From positions 415 to 64,414 of the forward strand of contig NZ_NIBG01000024.1 in the NCBI RefSeq assembly GCF_002270055.1: a stretch of DNA of 64,000 nucleotides, given 5' to 3'. A model generated the notes under the pieces. The model worked only from the letters and a program-made list of their open reading frames with translations. It made no database searches and had not been told where the DNA came from. A program made the translations under genes and the position numbers. This document shows, in pieces, positions 36,905-46,194 of the stretch (position 1 is its first letter; each line of letters starts with the position of its first letter). This DNA comes from Anaeromicrobium sediminis. GTDB lineage: Bacteria > Bacillota > Clostridia > Peptostreptococcales > Thermotaleaceae.

Positions 36905-37891
36905 TTATTCCTTTTTATCTTCTTCTTTATTTTCCTCTGCTTTTAATTCATATTTTTCTACTTTATATTCTTTCTTTAATGATTCTAATTTATTCACTAT
37001 GCTTTCATCTGTTAGTTTACTTTTTATTTCTTCTTTAACATCTTCAAACTTTATTACTTCATTTTTTTTCTCTTCAACTTTAATTATATGATATCCGAAT
37101 TGAGTTTTAACTAAATCACTAATTTCACCTGGCTTTAATGAAAATGCTGTTTGTTCAAACTCAGGAACCATAACTCCCTTAGGGAAGAATCCTAAATCTC
37201 CACCCTTTGTAGCTGAACCTGGATCTTTAGAAAATTCTGTTGCAAGGGCTGCAAAATCTTCTCCAGCCTTTAACTTTTCAAGTATTTCTTTAGCTTTATC
37301 TTCTTCACTTACAAGTATATGTCTTGCTCTAACTTGTTCTATATTATATGTGGCACTATTTTCATCATAATATTTCTTTAATTTTTCATCGTCTAAACTT
37401 GTATCAGCAATTACCTTCTCTTGGAATTTTTTAGCATAAAGACCACTTCTAATTACCTGTTCTTTAACAAATTCTTCATCCATATCATTTTCCTTTAAGA
37501 ACTCATTAAAGTCTTGATCTTTTCCTATACTTTCTTTATATTGTTCATATTCCTTTTGTACTTCTTCATCTGTTATTTGAATTTTTTCCTTTTCCATATA
37601 TCTTTTGATAACTTCATCATTAATCATTTTTTCTAATACATTTTCTTCAACTGCCTCAAGGAATGTTTTTCCCCCTATGTCCACAGTCCAAATCTTGTCT
37701 CCGTACATTTGCTCATATCTCTTTTTAAATATGGAAAGTTGTCTCTCGTATAAATCTTTCTTTATATAAGTATCTCCTACTTTTGCCACAGCATCAGCTG
37801 GTGGTTTTTGAGTACACGCTACTGAGAATACCAATGCCAATATTAAAGTTAATATGAGCATTGACTTCTTTTTTAATTTCTTAAAATTCAA
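36905..37891 (-). CDS. prsA: Peptidyl-prolyl isomerase lipoprotein, parvulin type (PrsA/SurA-like)
   Basis: An extracytoplasmic foldase that helps secreted proteins fold. The 328-residue protein has a signal peptide with a lipobox ending SVAC at about residue 26, an N-terminal SurA-like helical chaperone region (to about 180), and a parvulin domain (about 190-285) marked by [38 protein letters not shown] and [12 protein letters not shown]. The C-terminal tail is rich in Lys and Glu. TTG is used as start after AAAGGAGCG. It sits just after mfd, a common clostridial order. Confidence 0.92.
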   Translation of the reverse strand: MNFKKLKKKSMLILTLILALVFSVACTQKPPADAVAKVGDTYIKKDLYERQLSIFKKRYEQMYGDKIWTVDIGGKTFLEAVEENVLEKMINDEVIKRYMEKEKIQITDEEVQKEYEQYKESIGKDQDFNEFLKENDMDEEFVKEQVIRSGLYAKKFQEKVIADTSLDDEKLKKYYDENSATYNIEQVRARHILVSEEDKAKEILEKLKAGEDFAALATEFSKDPGSATKGGDLGFFPKGVMVPEFEQTAFSLKPGEISDLVKTQFGYHIIKVEEKKNEVIKFEDVKEEIKSKLTDESIVNKLESLKKEYKVEKYELKAEENKEEDKKE

Positions 37892-37986
37892 TTTAATCGC
37901 TCCTTTGTCATTAGTGATTATTAGTTAAAGTCTATATTAAAAGCATTACTCCTTTAACATACTTATACTAGGTATTATATATTAAT

Positions 37987-40900
37987 TTACTTTTTCTGCA
38001 AACTATCTATTTTATCTAATAGTTGCTTTAAGTCACTATATTTTCTAGCATCATTATAGTATTTTAGCCTAATATAAGGTTCTTTTCCCCCATTTATCTC
38101 TATTCTATTTTTATAAAAACTTATTAACTCTGCTAAAATCATAGGATTCATATATTTTGCATCCTTGAATATTAACTTAGCATGAGTTTTAGTTTCAGAT
38201 ATATTTATAATGCCCAGTTTCTGAGCTATGGCCTTCATATAAGCTATATCAATCAAGTTCGAAACTGCCTTTGGCAGAGTACCAAATCTATCTAAAACTT
38301 CTTCTTCAACTTCTTCTGCATCATCTTTAGACCTTATGGTTGCAATCCTTTTATATATTTCTAGTTTATGCTTTTCATCTTGTATATATCTACCTGGTAT
38401 GAAAGCATTTATATTTATTTCTACACTTGTTTCTATCTCATCTTCTACTTCTTCACCCTTTAATTCTTTTACTGTTTCTTCTAAAAGCTTACAGTATAAG
38501 TCATAACCTATAGCCGACATATGACCATGTTGCTCTCCACCTAGTAAGTTTCCAGCACCTCTAATTTCTAGGTCTCTCATGGCTATTTTAAAACCAGATC
38601 CAAATTCTGTAAACTCCCTTATGGCTCTAAGTCTCTTTTGCGCTATTTCCGTTAATATCTTATCTTTTTCGTAAGTTAGGTATGCATAGGCCCTTCTATT
38701 AGTTCTACCAACTCTACCTCTTAACTGATAAAGCTGAGATAGTCCCATTTTGTCAGCATCATATATAATAACTGTATTCACATTAGATATATCTAATCCC
38801 GTTTCAATTATAGTGGTACATACTAACACATCATATTCTTTTTCCATAAAATCTAACATTACATTTTCTAATTCCTTTTCACCCATTTGTCCATGGGCTA
38901 CACCTACTTTAACTTCTGGTAATAGATTCATTAGATCTAATGCTATTTTTTCTATTCCCCTTACCCTATTGAATACAAAATATACTTGACCACCTCTGTT
39001 TACCTCTCTTAATATGGCCTCCTTTATCATATCTTCATTATATTCCATAACATAAGTTTGTACTGGATGTCTATCCTCTGGAGGATCTTCAATTACACTC
39101 ATATCCCTAAGACCAATTAAAGACATATGAAGGGTTCTAGGAATAGGTGTGGCCGTTAAAGTAAGTACATCAACATTCTTTCTAAGCTGCTTTAGTGCCT
39201 CTTTGTGTTGCACCCCAAATCTTTGTTCTTCATCTATTATTAATAATCCTATATCTTTAAAATGTAAATCCTTAGATAGGATTCTATGGGTTCCTATTAT
39301 CACATCCACATTTCCTACCTTTAATTCTTTTATGGTCTTTTGTTGTTGTTTAGCTGTTCTAAATCTACTTAAGACTTCCACATTTACAGGGAACTTTTTA
39401 AATCTTTCACTTAAAGTATTGTAATGTTGTTGCGCTAATATGGTAGTAGGAACTAAAAAAGCCACCTGTTTTCCATCCATAACAGCTTTAAATATGGCCC
39501 TTATGGCAACTTCCGTTTTTCCATATCCCACATCACCACATAAAAGCCTATCCATTGGCATTTCTCTCTCCATGTCTCCTTTTATTTCTTCTATACATCT
39601 CAATTGGTCTTGAGTTTCTTCATAGGGAAACATGTCTTCAAACTGCCTTTGCCATGTGGTATCCTTATCAAATTTATGTCCCTTAGCAGTTTTTCTTATG
39701 GCACTTAATCTAAGAAGTTCATTGGCCATATCTACTATGGCTCCCCTAACTTTCGCCTTAGTTTTTTTCCATTCAGAACCGCCTAATTTATTTAACCTAG
39801 GTTTAACTGCATCTGAACCTATATATTTTTGAACCATATCCATTTGTTCTATGGGAACATATAATATATCTTCACCTAAGTACTTTACCTTTAAATAGTC
39901 CTTTTTAGCTCCTTGAACACTTAATTGTTCTACCCCAATATATTTTCCTATACCGTGGTTTTCATGGACCACATAGTCTCCTACCTTTAAATCAGTAAAA
40001 GATTTAATGGGCTTGCCATTTTTTTTCTTTTTACTTCTTCTCTTCTTCTTTACAGCACCATATATTTCCTTCTCCGTAAGAAGTAATATTTTATTTTTTA
40101 CATATTCAAATCCACTACTTAAGCTACCCTCTAGAATAATTATTTGTCCTGGTTGAATAGAAACATTAAAATCTTTAAAATATGTGGACTCTAAGTGTGC
40201 TTCTTCTAAGGACTCTTTAATTGCTTGTACCCTATCTAAAGTAGATGCCAATAGAATAATTTTGTATCCATCATATTTAAAATTTTTAATTTCCTTAGAG
40301 AGTAATTCCCTTTTTCCATTTAATACAGGTGCCATTTTAGACAATAGATTAATCTTTTTTAAAGGGACTAGTTTATCGTCTTTTTTAGGCAAATTATTGA
40401 ATATGAAAATCTTCTTTTTTTCTATACTCTCTACCACATCATCATAAGTTACCATTATATTTGCTTGATTTGGTAATACTTCACCCTTTTCTAACAAAAC
40501 CTTAAAGGACTCTCTAAATTCTTCATTTATAAATTTAGCCCTTTCTTCCACACGGGAAGGTTCATCTATAAATATGAAACTATCATCACTCATATAATCT
40601 GTTACTAAATTAGTTTCTTCATAAAAATAATTCAAATAATTTTGTATACCTTGTGGAAGAATCCCATTTTCTAGTTGTTCTATTAGGCCTCTTATCTTAC
40701 TTCTTAGATTATCCTTCGGACCCTTTTTTAATTTCTTTAGATGATTTTTCATCTCACTTTCAAGCTTATCTATAGAGTCTTTATAGTCCATATCTATTAA
40801 AACTTCATTAGCTGGCTCTACACTTATCTTTTTTAATTTTTCTTTAGATAATTGGGAGTTTATATCAAAAACTCTTATAGAATCTACTTCATCATCAAAC

Positions 40901-41502
40901 AATTCAATCCTGTAGGGCAATTTACTATGAAAAGAATATATATCTATAATTCCACCTCGTACACTAAATTGTCCCTTACCTTCTACCATAGATGCTTGTT
41001 CATAACCTAATCTTAAAAGCTTTTTAATAATCTCATTTCTCTCTATTATCTGACCATACTCTAATGAAAATATACTTTTATTAAATTCTTCCCTAGGAAT
41101 AAGTCTATATAATAGACCTTCAATAGAGGAAACTAATATGGAAGGTTTCTCTCCATTGATACTAATTAACCCCTGTAGCCTTTCTTCTAGATTTTCATGG
41201 CTATGGGCATCATAATTGTAAAATAAAATTTCCTTGTTAGGAATCAGGTTAACGTTTTCATCTATAAAAAACTTTAAATCTTCAACTATTTGTTTTGCCT
41301 TTATCTGGCTATGAGTAATTATTAAACACTTTTTCTTGTTAAGTTTATATAAAGAAGATACTATATGAGAAATCTGAGAATCTATGGTACCACCTATTTG
41401 TATTGGACTCTCTAGCATATTTACTGAATCTTGTATCTCTTCATAAGCATCTATTTTTCTTATCTCATTAATAAAAACATTGTCTTTCAATAAAACCATC
41501 AC
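37987..41502 (-). CDS. mfd: Transcription-repair coupling factor Mfd
   Basis: Mfd removes stalled RNA polymerase at DNA lesions and recruits UvrA. The 1171-residue length is normal. Domains in order are a UvrB-like region (1-350, GGIDIYSFHS), the CarD-type RNA polymerase interaction domain (near 490-560, KVGDYVVHENHGIGKYIG), RecA-like motor domains with GDVGYGKTEVA and DEEQRFGVQHKE, GLRDMSVIEDPPEDRHPVQT, the translocation motif region RAYAYLTY, and a C-terminal TRCF domain. The listed GTG/ATG pair at 41502/41499 directly abuts GAGGTG. TTG at 41490 is better spaced and may be the true start. It follows pth, as in B. subtilis. Confidence 0.97.
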   Translation of the reverse strand: MMVLLKDNVFINEIRKIDAYEEIQDSVNMLESPIQIGGTIDSQISHIVSSLYKLNKKKCLIITHSQIKAKQIVEDLKFFIDENVNLIPNKEILFYNYDAHSHENLEERLQGLISINGEKPSILVSSIEGLLYRLIPREEFNKSIFSLEYGQIIERNEIIKKLLRLGYEQASMVEGKGQFSVRGGIIDIYSFHSKLPYRIELFDDEVDSIRVFDINSQLSKEKLKKISVEPANEVLIDMDYKDSIDKLESEMKNHLKKLKKGPKDNLRSKIRGLIEQLENGILPQGIQNYLNYFYEETNLVTDYMSDDSFIFIDEPSRVEERAKFINEEFRESFKVLLEKGEVLPNQANIMVTYDDVVESIEKKKIFIFNNLPKKDDKLVPLKKINLLSKMAPVLNGKRELLSKEIKNFKYDGYKIILLASTLDRVQAIKESLEEAHLESTYFKDFNVSIQPGQIIILEGSLSSGFEYVKNKILLLTEKEIYGAVKKKRRSKKKKNGKPIKSFTDLKVGDYVVHENHGIGKYIGVEQLSVQGAKKDYLKVKYLGEDILYVPIEQMDMVQKYIGSDAVKPRLNKLGGSEWKKTKAKVRGAIVDMANELLRLSAIRKTAKGHKFDKDTTWQRQFEDMFPYEETQDQLRCIEEIKGDMEREMPMDRLLCGDVGYGKTEVAIRAIFKAVMDGKQVAFLVPTTILAQQHYNTLSERFKKFPVNVEVLSRFRTAKQQQKTIKELKVGNVDVIIGTHRILSKDLHFKDIGLLIIDEEQRFGVQHKEALKQLRKNVDVLTLTATPIPRTLHMSLIGLRDMSVIEDPPEDRHPVQTYVMEYNEDMIKEAILREVNRGGQVYFVFNRVRGIEKIALDLMNLLPEVKVGVAHGQMGEKELENVMLDFMEKEYDVLVCTTIIETGLDISNVNTVIIYDADKMGLSQLYQLRGRVGRTNRRAYAYLTYEKDKILTEIAQKRLRAIREFTEFGSGFKIAMRDLEIRGAGNLLGGEQHGHMSAIGYDLYCKLLEETVKELKGEEVEDEIETSVEININAFIPGRYIQDEKHKLEIYKRIATIRSKDDAEEVEEEVLDRFGTLPKAVSNLIDIAYMKAIAQKLGIINISETKTHAKLIFKDAKYMNPMILAELISFYKNRIEINGGKEPYIRLKYYNDARKYSDLKQLLDKIDSLQKK

Positions 41503-41522
41503 CTCACAAAGTCAAATAGACC

Positions 41523-41549
41523 TAGCCCAAATTTTTCATATTTGGGCTA
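41523..41549 (-). other. Intercistronic hairpin between pth and mfd
   Basis: TAGCCCAAAT/ATTTGGGCTA with a short AT loop lies between the pth stop and the mfd start. No T-tract follows on the minus strand, so it is probably an mRNA stability or processing element within the operon. Confidence 0.5.
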
Positions 41550-41555
41550 AATCCT

Positions 41556-42113
41556 TTAACCATTATATCTATTCATTGCTAAATCAATTCCATCTTTTAT
41601 TATGAATTCTACAGAATCTGCTGCCTTATCTATAATTTCCTCTATTAGTGGTTGTTGTTCTTTTGAAAATTTTCCTAAAACAAAATCTGCAAGTTTTCCA
41701 TATTCAGGCTTTCCTATGCCTATTCTTATTCTTGGGAATTTATCCGATACTAATTCATATATTATGGATTTCATACCATTGTGGGTTCCAGCACTTCCTT
41801 TCATTCTTATTCTCATTTTCCCCACTTCCGTATCTATATCATCATATATTACAATTATTTTAGATATATCCACTTTGTAATAATCTACTATTTCTTTTAA
41901 GCTACGTCCACTTAAGTTCATGTATGTAATAGGTTTTACTAGCATAACCTTTTCATTGTTTATTCTTCCCTGTCCTATTACAGCTTTATGTTTTACTTTA
42001 TTAATATCTATATTATTATTTTCTGCAATTTTGTCTATAACATCAAACCCAACATTGTGTCTAGTCTTATTATATTCTTTTCCTGGGTTTCCAAGACCAA
42101 CTATTACGTACAC
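41556..42113 (-). CDS. pth: Peptidyl-tRNA hydrolase
   Basis: Pth frees tRNA from prematurely released peptidyl-tRNA and is essential. The protein of about 185 residues has the family signatures [20 protein letters not shown] at the N-terminus, with the catalytic histidine in [34 protein letters not shown] and [12 protein letters not shown]. Two in-frame GTG codons are possible. I choose the inner one (42113), giving the usual [11 protein letters not shown] start with AGGAGA nine bases upstream. It lies between prs and mfd in the conserved order. Confidence 0.96.
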   Translation of the reverse strand: MYVIVGLGNPGKEYNKTRHNVGFDVIDKIAENNNIDINKVKHKAVIGQGRINNEKVMLVKPITYMNLSGRSLKEIVDYYKVDISKIIVIYDDIDTEVGKMRIRMKGSAGTHNGMKSIIYELVSDKFPRIRIGIGKPEYGKLADFVLGKFSKEQQPLIEEIIDKAADSVEFIIKDGIDLAMNRYNG

Positions 42114-42253
42114 TCTTATCACTCTCCTAAATATTCAACTCTTTAATTATATCATAGTTAGGTAATAATCCTAAAATAGTTTAACCTTATTAAGTCACCT
42201 ATATTTACTATGACACTATTACAGTAGTATTATATTTATCTTTTTAAAAAAAC

Positions 42254-42283
42254 AAAAGTGGAAGAACAAGTCTTCCACTTTTT
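42254..42283 (-). terminator. Terminator of the glmU-prs operon
   Basis: AAAGTGGAAGA/TCTTCCACTTT followed by TGTTTTTTT on the minus strand, directly after the prs stop codon. Confidence 0.87.
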
Positions 42284-42284
42284 A

Positions 42285-43232
42285 TTAATCAAATAACTTA
42301 CTTACAGATAAGTTTTCATATATTCTCTTTATAGCCTCAGCAAATATTCCTGCCACTGATAGACAGTTTATATTTTTTATTTTCTTATCATCATCAAGTT
42401 CAATAGTATCAAGTAATACTAATTCATCAATTTCAGAATTGTTAATTCTCTCTATTGCTGGTCCTGATAATACAGGATGAGTACAGCATGCATAAACATC
42501 TTTAGCTCCAAATTCCTTTAAAGCACTAGCCGCATTAGTAATAGTTCCTGCTGTATCTATCATATCATCTATTAATATTACATTTTTACCTTCTATATCG
42601 CCTATAATATTCATTACTTCTGATACATTAGCCTTAGGTCTTCTCTTATCAATTATAGCTATAGGTGCATCTAAGTATCCCGCAAAGTTTCTAGCTCTAG
42701 TTACACTTCCTAAGTCTGGAGATACTACTACTAAATCTTCAATGTTTCTTTCTCTGAAGTGCTTAGCTAATATTGGTACACCTAAAAGGTGATCTACTGG
42801 AATTTCAAAATATCCTTGGATTTGTGCAGCATGTAAATCCATAGTAAGTACTCTGTCTGCTCCTGCTGCCGTAATTAAATCTGCTACTAATTTTGCTGTG
42901 ATTGGATCTCTAGCTTTTGCTTTTCTATCTTGTCTTGCATATCCATAATAAGGAATAACTGCATTGATTCTTCCTGCAGAAGCTCTCTTTAATGCATCTA
43001 TCATTATTAAAAGCTCCATTAAATTATTATTTACAGGTTCACAAGTTGATTGAATTACAAATACATCTGCACCTCTTACAGTTTCATTTATATTTACTGA
43101 AATCTCGCCGTCACTAAAAGTTCCAACGTGAGCATCTCCTAATTCAATTTCTAACTCCTTGCAAATTTTAGAAGCCAATTCTTTAGATGCATTTCCTGCA
43201 AATACTTTGATCTTTTGTCTATTAGTATTCAT
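42285..43232 (-). CDS. prs: Ribose-phosphate pyrophosphokinase
   Basis: It makes phosphoribosyl pyrophosphate from ribose-5-phosphate and ATP, the precursor for nucleotides, histidine and tryptophan. The 315-residue protein has the class I motifs [52 protein letters not shown] and the PRPP-binding [13 protein letters not shown]. The ATG is preceded by AAGGAGG. It starts 17 bases after glmU, so the two form an operon that links nucleotide and cell-wall precursor supply, as in B. subtilis gcaD-prs. Confidence 0.97.
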   Translation of the reverse strand: MNTNRQKIKVFAGNASKELASKICKELEIELGDAHVGTFSDGEISVNINETVRGADVFVIQSTCEPVNNNLMELLIMIDALKRASAGRINAVIPYYGYARQDRKAKARDPITAKLVADLITAAGADRVLTMDLHAAQIQGYFEIPVDHLLGVPILAKHFRERNIEDLVVVSPDLGSVTRARNFAGYLDAPIAIIDKRRPKANVSEVMNIIGDIEGKNVILIDDMIDTAGTITNAASALKEFGAKDVYACCTHPVLSGPAIERINNSEIDELVLLDTIELDDDKKIKNINCLSVAGIFAEAIKRIYENLSVSKLFD

Positions 43233-43249
43233 TTAATATCCTCCTTAGG

Positions 43250-44626
43250 CTATTTGTTTTTTAGAAGTCCTTTTCTTTCTACCCATCCTTCTATATTTCT
43301 TTGCTTTTGCCTAGCTACTGATAAAGCTCCCTCTGGAACTTCTTTAGTTATAGTAGAACCTGTAGCAATATAAGCACTTTCTTTTATAGTTACTGGAGCT
43401 ACTAAGTTACAATTACTTCCCACAAAAGCATTGTCCTCAACTATGGTTTTATGCTTATTCTTCCCGTCATAGTTAACAAATACTACTCCACAACCTATAT
43501 TAACACCTGAGCCAACTTCCGCATCTCCTATATATGCTAAATGGGATGCCTTAGAATTATCTCCTATAGTTGCATTTTTAACTTCAACAAAGTCTCCTAT
43601 TTTAGCTTTTTTACCTATTTTACTATTAGGTCTTAAATATGCATATGGTCCTACAGTAGTTTCTTCATCTACAAAACTGTCTATTATAGTAGAGCTTTGA
43701 ATTTCCACATTATCCTTAATAATAGAGTTTTCAATTCTAGTATTATGTCCTATAGAGCATTCATTCCCAATAATAGTATTACCCTTTATTATTGCACCTG
43801 GATAAATTATAGTGTCTTGCCCAATTTCCACTTGAGCATCTATATATGTATTATTAGGGTCTATCAATGTAACTCCACTTTCCATTAGTTTGTTTAATGT
43901 TCTGTCTCTCATTATCTTCTCAGCTGCGGCCAACTGAACTCTTGAGTTTACTCCTAAGATTTCTTCCATATCCTCTAATACATAAGAACCTACTTTATGT
44001 CCTTTGTCATTTAGTATTCCTACTACATCTGTTATATAATATTCCTTTTGACTATTATTATTATTTAATAAGTCTAAGGATTCTTTTAAAAGCTTTGCAT
44101 CATATAAATACATTCCAGAATTTATTTCAGTAATCTTAAGTTCCTCTTCATTTGCATCCTTGTGTTCAACGATTTTTTCCACATACCCTGCTGTATCCTT
44201 TACAATTCTTCCATATCCATAAGGATTATCCACATGAGCTGTCAAAACTGTAGCTGATAATTTATTTTCCTTATGATAGTCTATCATTTCTCTTAGTGTG
44301 TCTGCTTTAATCAAAGGAGTATCCCCATATAATAAAAGAACATAACCTTCATCTTTAATATATTCTTTTGCTTGCAAAACAGCATGACCAGTGCCTAATT
44401 GTTCCCTTTGCAGAACAAAATGTACATCATCTTTAACCGTTTCTTTTACCTTGTCTGCACCATGGCCTATTACCACTACTGTTTCTTCACAATCCGAACA
44501 TTTAGCCACATGTATAACATGTTCTACCATAGATTTTCCACATACCTTATGCACTACCTTTGGAAACTTAGATTTCATTCTAGTTCCTGCACCAGCTGCT
44601 AATATAATTGCTGTAGTCTTTTCCAT
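43250..44626 (-). CDS. glmU: Bifunctional GlmU: N-acetylglucosamine-1-phosphate uridyltransferase / glucosamine-1-phosphate acetyltransferase
   Basis: GlmU makes UDP-GlcNAc for peptidoglycan and teichoic acid. The 458-residue protein has an N-terminal uridyltransferase domain (ILAAGAGTRMKSKFPKVVHK, QREQLGTGHAV, LLYGDTPLI) and a C-terminal left-handed beta-helix of hexapeptide repeats (from about 250) with the acetyltransferase site residues in VEVKNATIGDNSKASHLAYI and FVNYDGKNKHKT. It is the first gene of glmU-prs. A perfect Spo0A box lies 60 bases upstream of the start. Confidence 0.97.
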   Translation of the reverse strand: MEKTTAIILAAGAGTRMKSKFPKVVHKVCGKSMVEHVIHVAKCSDCEETVVVIGHGADKVKETVKDDVHFVLQREQLGTGHAVLQAKEYIKDEGYVLLLYGDTPLIKADTLREMIDYHKENKLSATVLTAHVDNPYGYGRIVKDTAGYVEKIVEHKDANEEELKITEINSGMYLYDAKLLKESLDLLNNNNSQKEYYITDVVGILNDKGHKVGSYVLEDMEEILGVNSRVQLAAAEKIMRDRTLNKLMESGVTLIDPNNTYIDAQVEIGQDTIIYPGAIIKGNTIIGNECSIGHNTRIENSIIKDNVEIQSSTIIDSFVDEETTVGPYAYLRPNSKIGKKAKIGDFVEVKNATIGDNSKASHLAYIGDAEVGSGVNIGCGVVFVNYDGKNKHKTIVEDNAFVGSNCNLVAPVTIKESAYIATGSTITKEVPEGALSVARQKQRNIEGWVERKGLLKNK

Positions 44627-44685
44627 TTATAATCACTCCCTATTATACATCATTTATATATACTATAGAACACAAAACTTTATTT

Positions 44686-44693
44686 TTCGACAA
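44686..44693 (-). promoter_or_regulatory. Perfect Spo0A-box sequence upstream of glmU
   Basis: The minus strand reads TTGTCGAA, the exact core of the Spo0A-P binding site (TGTCGAA), 60 bases upstream of the glmU start. Single 8-mers arise by chance, so binding is only a candidate. Confidence 0.4.
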
Positions 44694-44837
44694 GTTCTAT
44701 GTCCTTATTTTTTCCTTTTTTTCGATAAATAGTATATCACTTTTCATACCATATAACCAACAATAAACTTAATATTTAAAAATTTTTTAAGACAAATGTT
44801 AAGTATTCATCATTTAAACCCAGATTATATGCAATAA

Positions 44838-44890
44838 AAAAAACCTTATTGATGAGAACTATAATAAGTATTTCCATCATAAAGGTTTTT
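44838..44890 (-). terminator. Terminator of spoVG
   Basis: AAAAACCTT.ATGATG pairs with CATCAATAAGGTT around an AT loop and is followed by TTTTTTATTG on the minus strand, about 25 bases after the spoVG stop codon. Confidence 0.8.
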
Positions 44891-44915
44891 AATTTAAAAA
44901 TATCAGGCTTGTACA

Positions 44916-45185
44916 TTACTCATCTTGGCTTAATTTTGCCTTTTCATAAGCATCAAATATTTTGTCTTGTAATCTAGATCTAGTTTCTGAGTTAATAGGA
45001 TGAGCTATATCTCTAAAATCACCTTCTCCTATTTTTCTACTAGGCATAGCAATAAATAATCCATTTAGTCCTTCTATTATTTTAATATCATGTACAACAA
45101 ATTCATTATCGAAAGTAACTGACACTATCCCTTTCATTTTTCCTTCATCCTGGATTTTCCTTACACGAACATCTGTAACTTGCAT
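44916..45185 (-). CDS. spoVG: Regulatory nucleic-acid-binding protein SpoVG
   Basis: SpoVG influences septation, cortex formation and many other genes by binding DNA or RNA. The 89-residue protein starts [11 protein letters not shown] at 45185, preceded by AAGGAGG. An upstream start adds ten residues foreign to the family. The conserved core is [20 protein letters not shown], then [23 protein letters not shown], with a helical tail. The order spoVG-glmU-prs is that of B. subtilis. A sigma-H-like promoter and an R2 element lie upstream. Confidence 0.96.
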   Translation of the reverse strand: MQVTDVRVRKIQDEGKMKGIVSVTFDNEFVVHDIKIIEGLNGLFIAMPSRKIGEGDFRDIAHPINSETRSRLQDKIFDAYEKAKLSQDE

Positions 45186-45232
45186 CCCTTTTACCTCCTT
45201 CCTGGTCTCATACAAAATAAGCTATTTAACAT

Positions 45233-45257
45233 GTTCTCCAAATATTTTTTATTTCCT
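45233..45257 (-). promoter_or_regulatory. Candidate sigma-H promoter of spoVG
   Basis: On the minus strand AGGAAAT and GAAC are 14 bases apart, matching the layout of the B. subtilis spoVG promoter (AGGATTT-N14-GAAT) with one mismatch in the -10. It lies 48-72 bases before the start codon in very AT-rich DNA. Confidence 0.45.
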
Positions 45258-45388
45258 TCTTTATTTTCAAAAATATTTAAAAAATTTTAACTTTTTGAAT
45301 AAAAAAAATTATATTTTTAAATATTCTTTATTTTCAAAACAATGTTTTGTAATTATTGTTAATTCTCTTATATATCATTTCCCTTGAT

Positions 45389-45558
45389 AAAAAAGGCATG
45401 CTTCATATGCTTCGTTATGGAACCCTATGGTTCCCGCAGGCGTCTGCTATCGCGATCTGAACACCTTCCTTTAAAGAGGCAGGGAATGTTCCCCCACCCC
45501 CTTGATTTTTTACTTATCCATAGTTTTGAAAATTTATAATTTCCTAGTAAGTAAAAAA
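45389..45558 (-). repeat. R2 dispersed repeat, copy 3
   Basis: About 170 bp. On the minus strand it begins TTTTTACTTACTAGGAAATT in the T-tract of the hxlR terminator. The first stem is TTTTTACTTA/TAAGTAAAAA. It contains CCTCTTTAAAGG and the invariant GGAACC-ATAG-GGTTCC and ends GCATATGAAGCATGCC with T6. It lies about 205 bases upstream of spoVG. Confidence 0.85.
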
Positions 45559-45580
45559 ACTAAGCTAAATACTGCTTAGT
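45558..45580 (-). terminator. Terminator of hxlR
   Basis: ACTAAGC/GCTTAGT stem overlapping the hxlR stop codon, followed by TTTTTTTACTTAC on the minus strand. Its T-tract is the start of R2 copy 3. Confidence 0.75.
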
Positions 45581-45929
45581 CTTTTCTGTAATTAGATATA
45601 TAATTTTTACCCCATTTATCCATTTGTTCTAATATAGGCATTAATTTTTGACCTTCTTCGGATAAGGAGTATTCTACCATGGGAGGAATTTGATTATAAA
45701 TTTTTCTATTTATTAATCCATCTTCTTCTAAAGTTCTTAATTGTTGTGTTAACATTTTTTGTGTGATTTTCGGAATGATTCTTCTAAATTCATTAAATCT
45801 TATAACTTCATGATTTCCTAGGTTCCACAATATAAGGCCTTTCCATTTTCCACTTATTAATTCTAAAGTTACTTCTATTTCACATCTATAATTACTACAA
45901 CTCACTTTATTAGTTCTATCTTTAGGCAT
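45576..45929 (-). CDS. HxlR-family winged-helix transcription regulator
   Basis: A DNA-binding regulator of 117 residues of the HxlR (MarR-like) class, which often senses electrophiles or aldehydes through an N-terminal cysteine. Here the cysteine-containing start is SCSNYRCEIEVTLELISGKW, followed by LILWNLGNHEVIRFNEFRR, IIPKITQKMLTQQLRTLEED and GLINRKIYNQIPPMVEYSLSE. It is transcribed away from the iron alcohol dehydrogenase at 46195, so it probably controls that gene and itself from the shared gap, where cctactaaaaagtgccctct resembles HxlR-regulated leaders. The ribosome site is weak. Confidence 0.88.
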   Translation of the reverse strand: MPKDRTNKVSCSNYRCEIEVTLELISGKWKGLILWNLGNHEVIRFNEFRRIIPKITQKMLTQQLRTLEEDGLINRKIYNQIPPMVEYSLSEEGQKLMPILEQMDKWGKNYISNYRKD

Positions 45930-46194
45930 ATTTTATTATATTCACCATCCTTTGAAAATTTTTTTTAGGAATTTGTCCAGTGTAATAACAATAGGCAACC
46001 CCTATTATATCAGTATTTTAATAAATTATAGTTTTTCCATTAGTTTCCTTTTTGAAACTATCCTACTAAAAAGTGCCCTCTTCGCACAGGTTTATTATAT
46101 TTGTATAATGAATCATGTGCTGAGGCACAGAAAGTTATATTTAATAAAAAAACAACTAAAAAAATTATATCATAAAATGAATGGAGGAATGAAC

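Noticed and set aside
1-45558. R1 and R2 repeats as a CRISPR array
   Set aside because: Copies are single, far apart and 160-177 bp long, with no regular spacers and no cas genes nearby.
15406-45952. Shared 16-mer TATATTCACCATCCTT at the regulator terminator and near the hxlR start
   Set aside because: A 16-base match is about what chance gives in 64 kb of AT-rich DNA, and the contexts are unrelated.
45952-46194. N-terminal extension of the alcohol dehydrogenase
   Set aside because: The extra 81 residues have no family similarity and cross the promoter region; ATG at 46195 has a good ribosome site and the canonical start.
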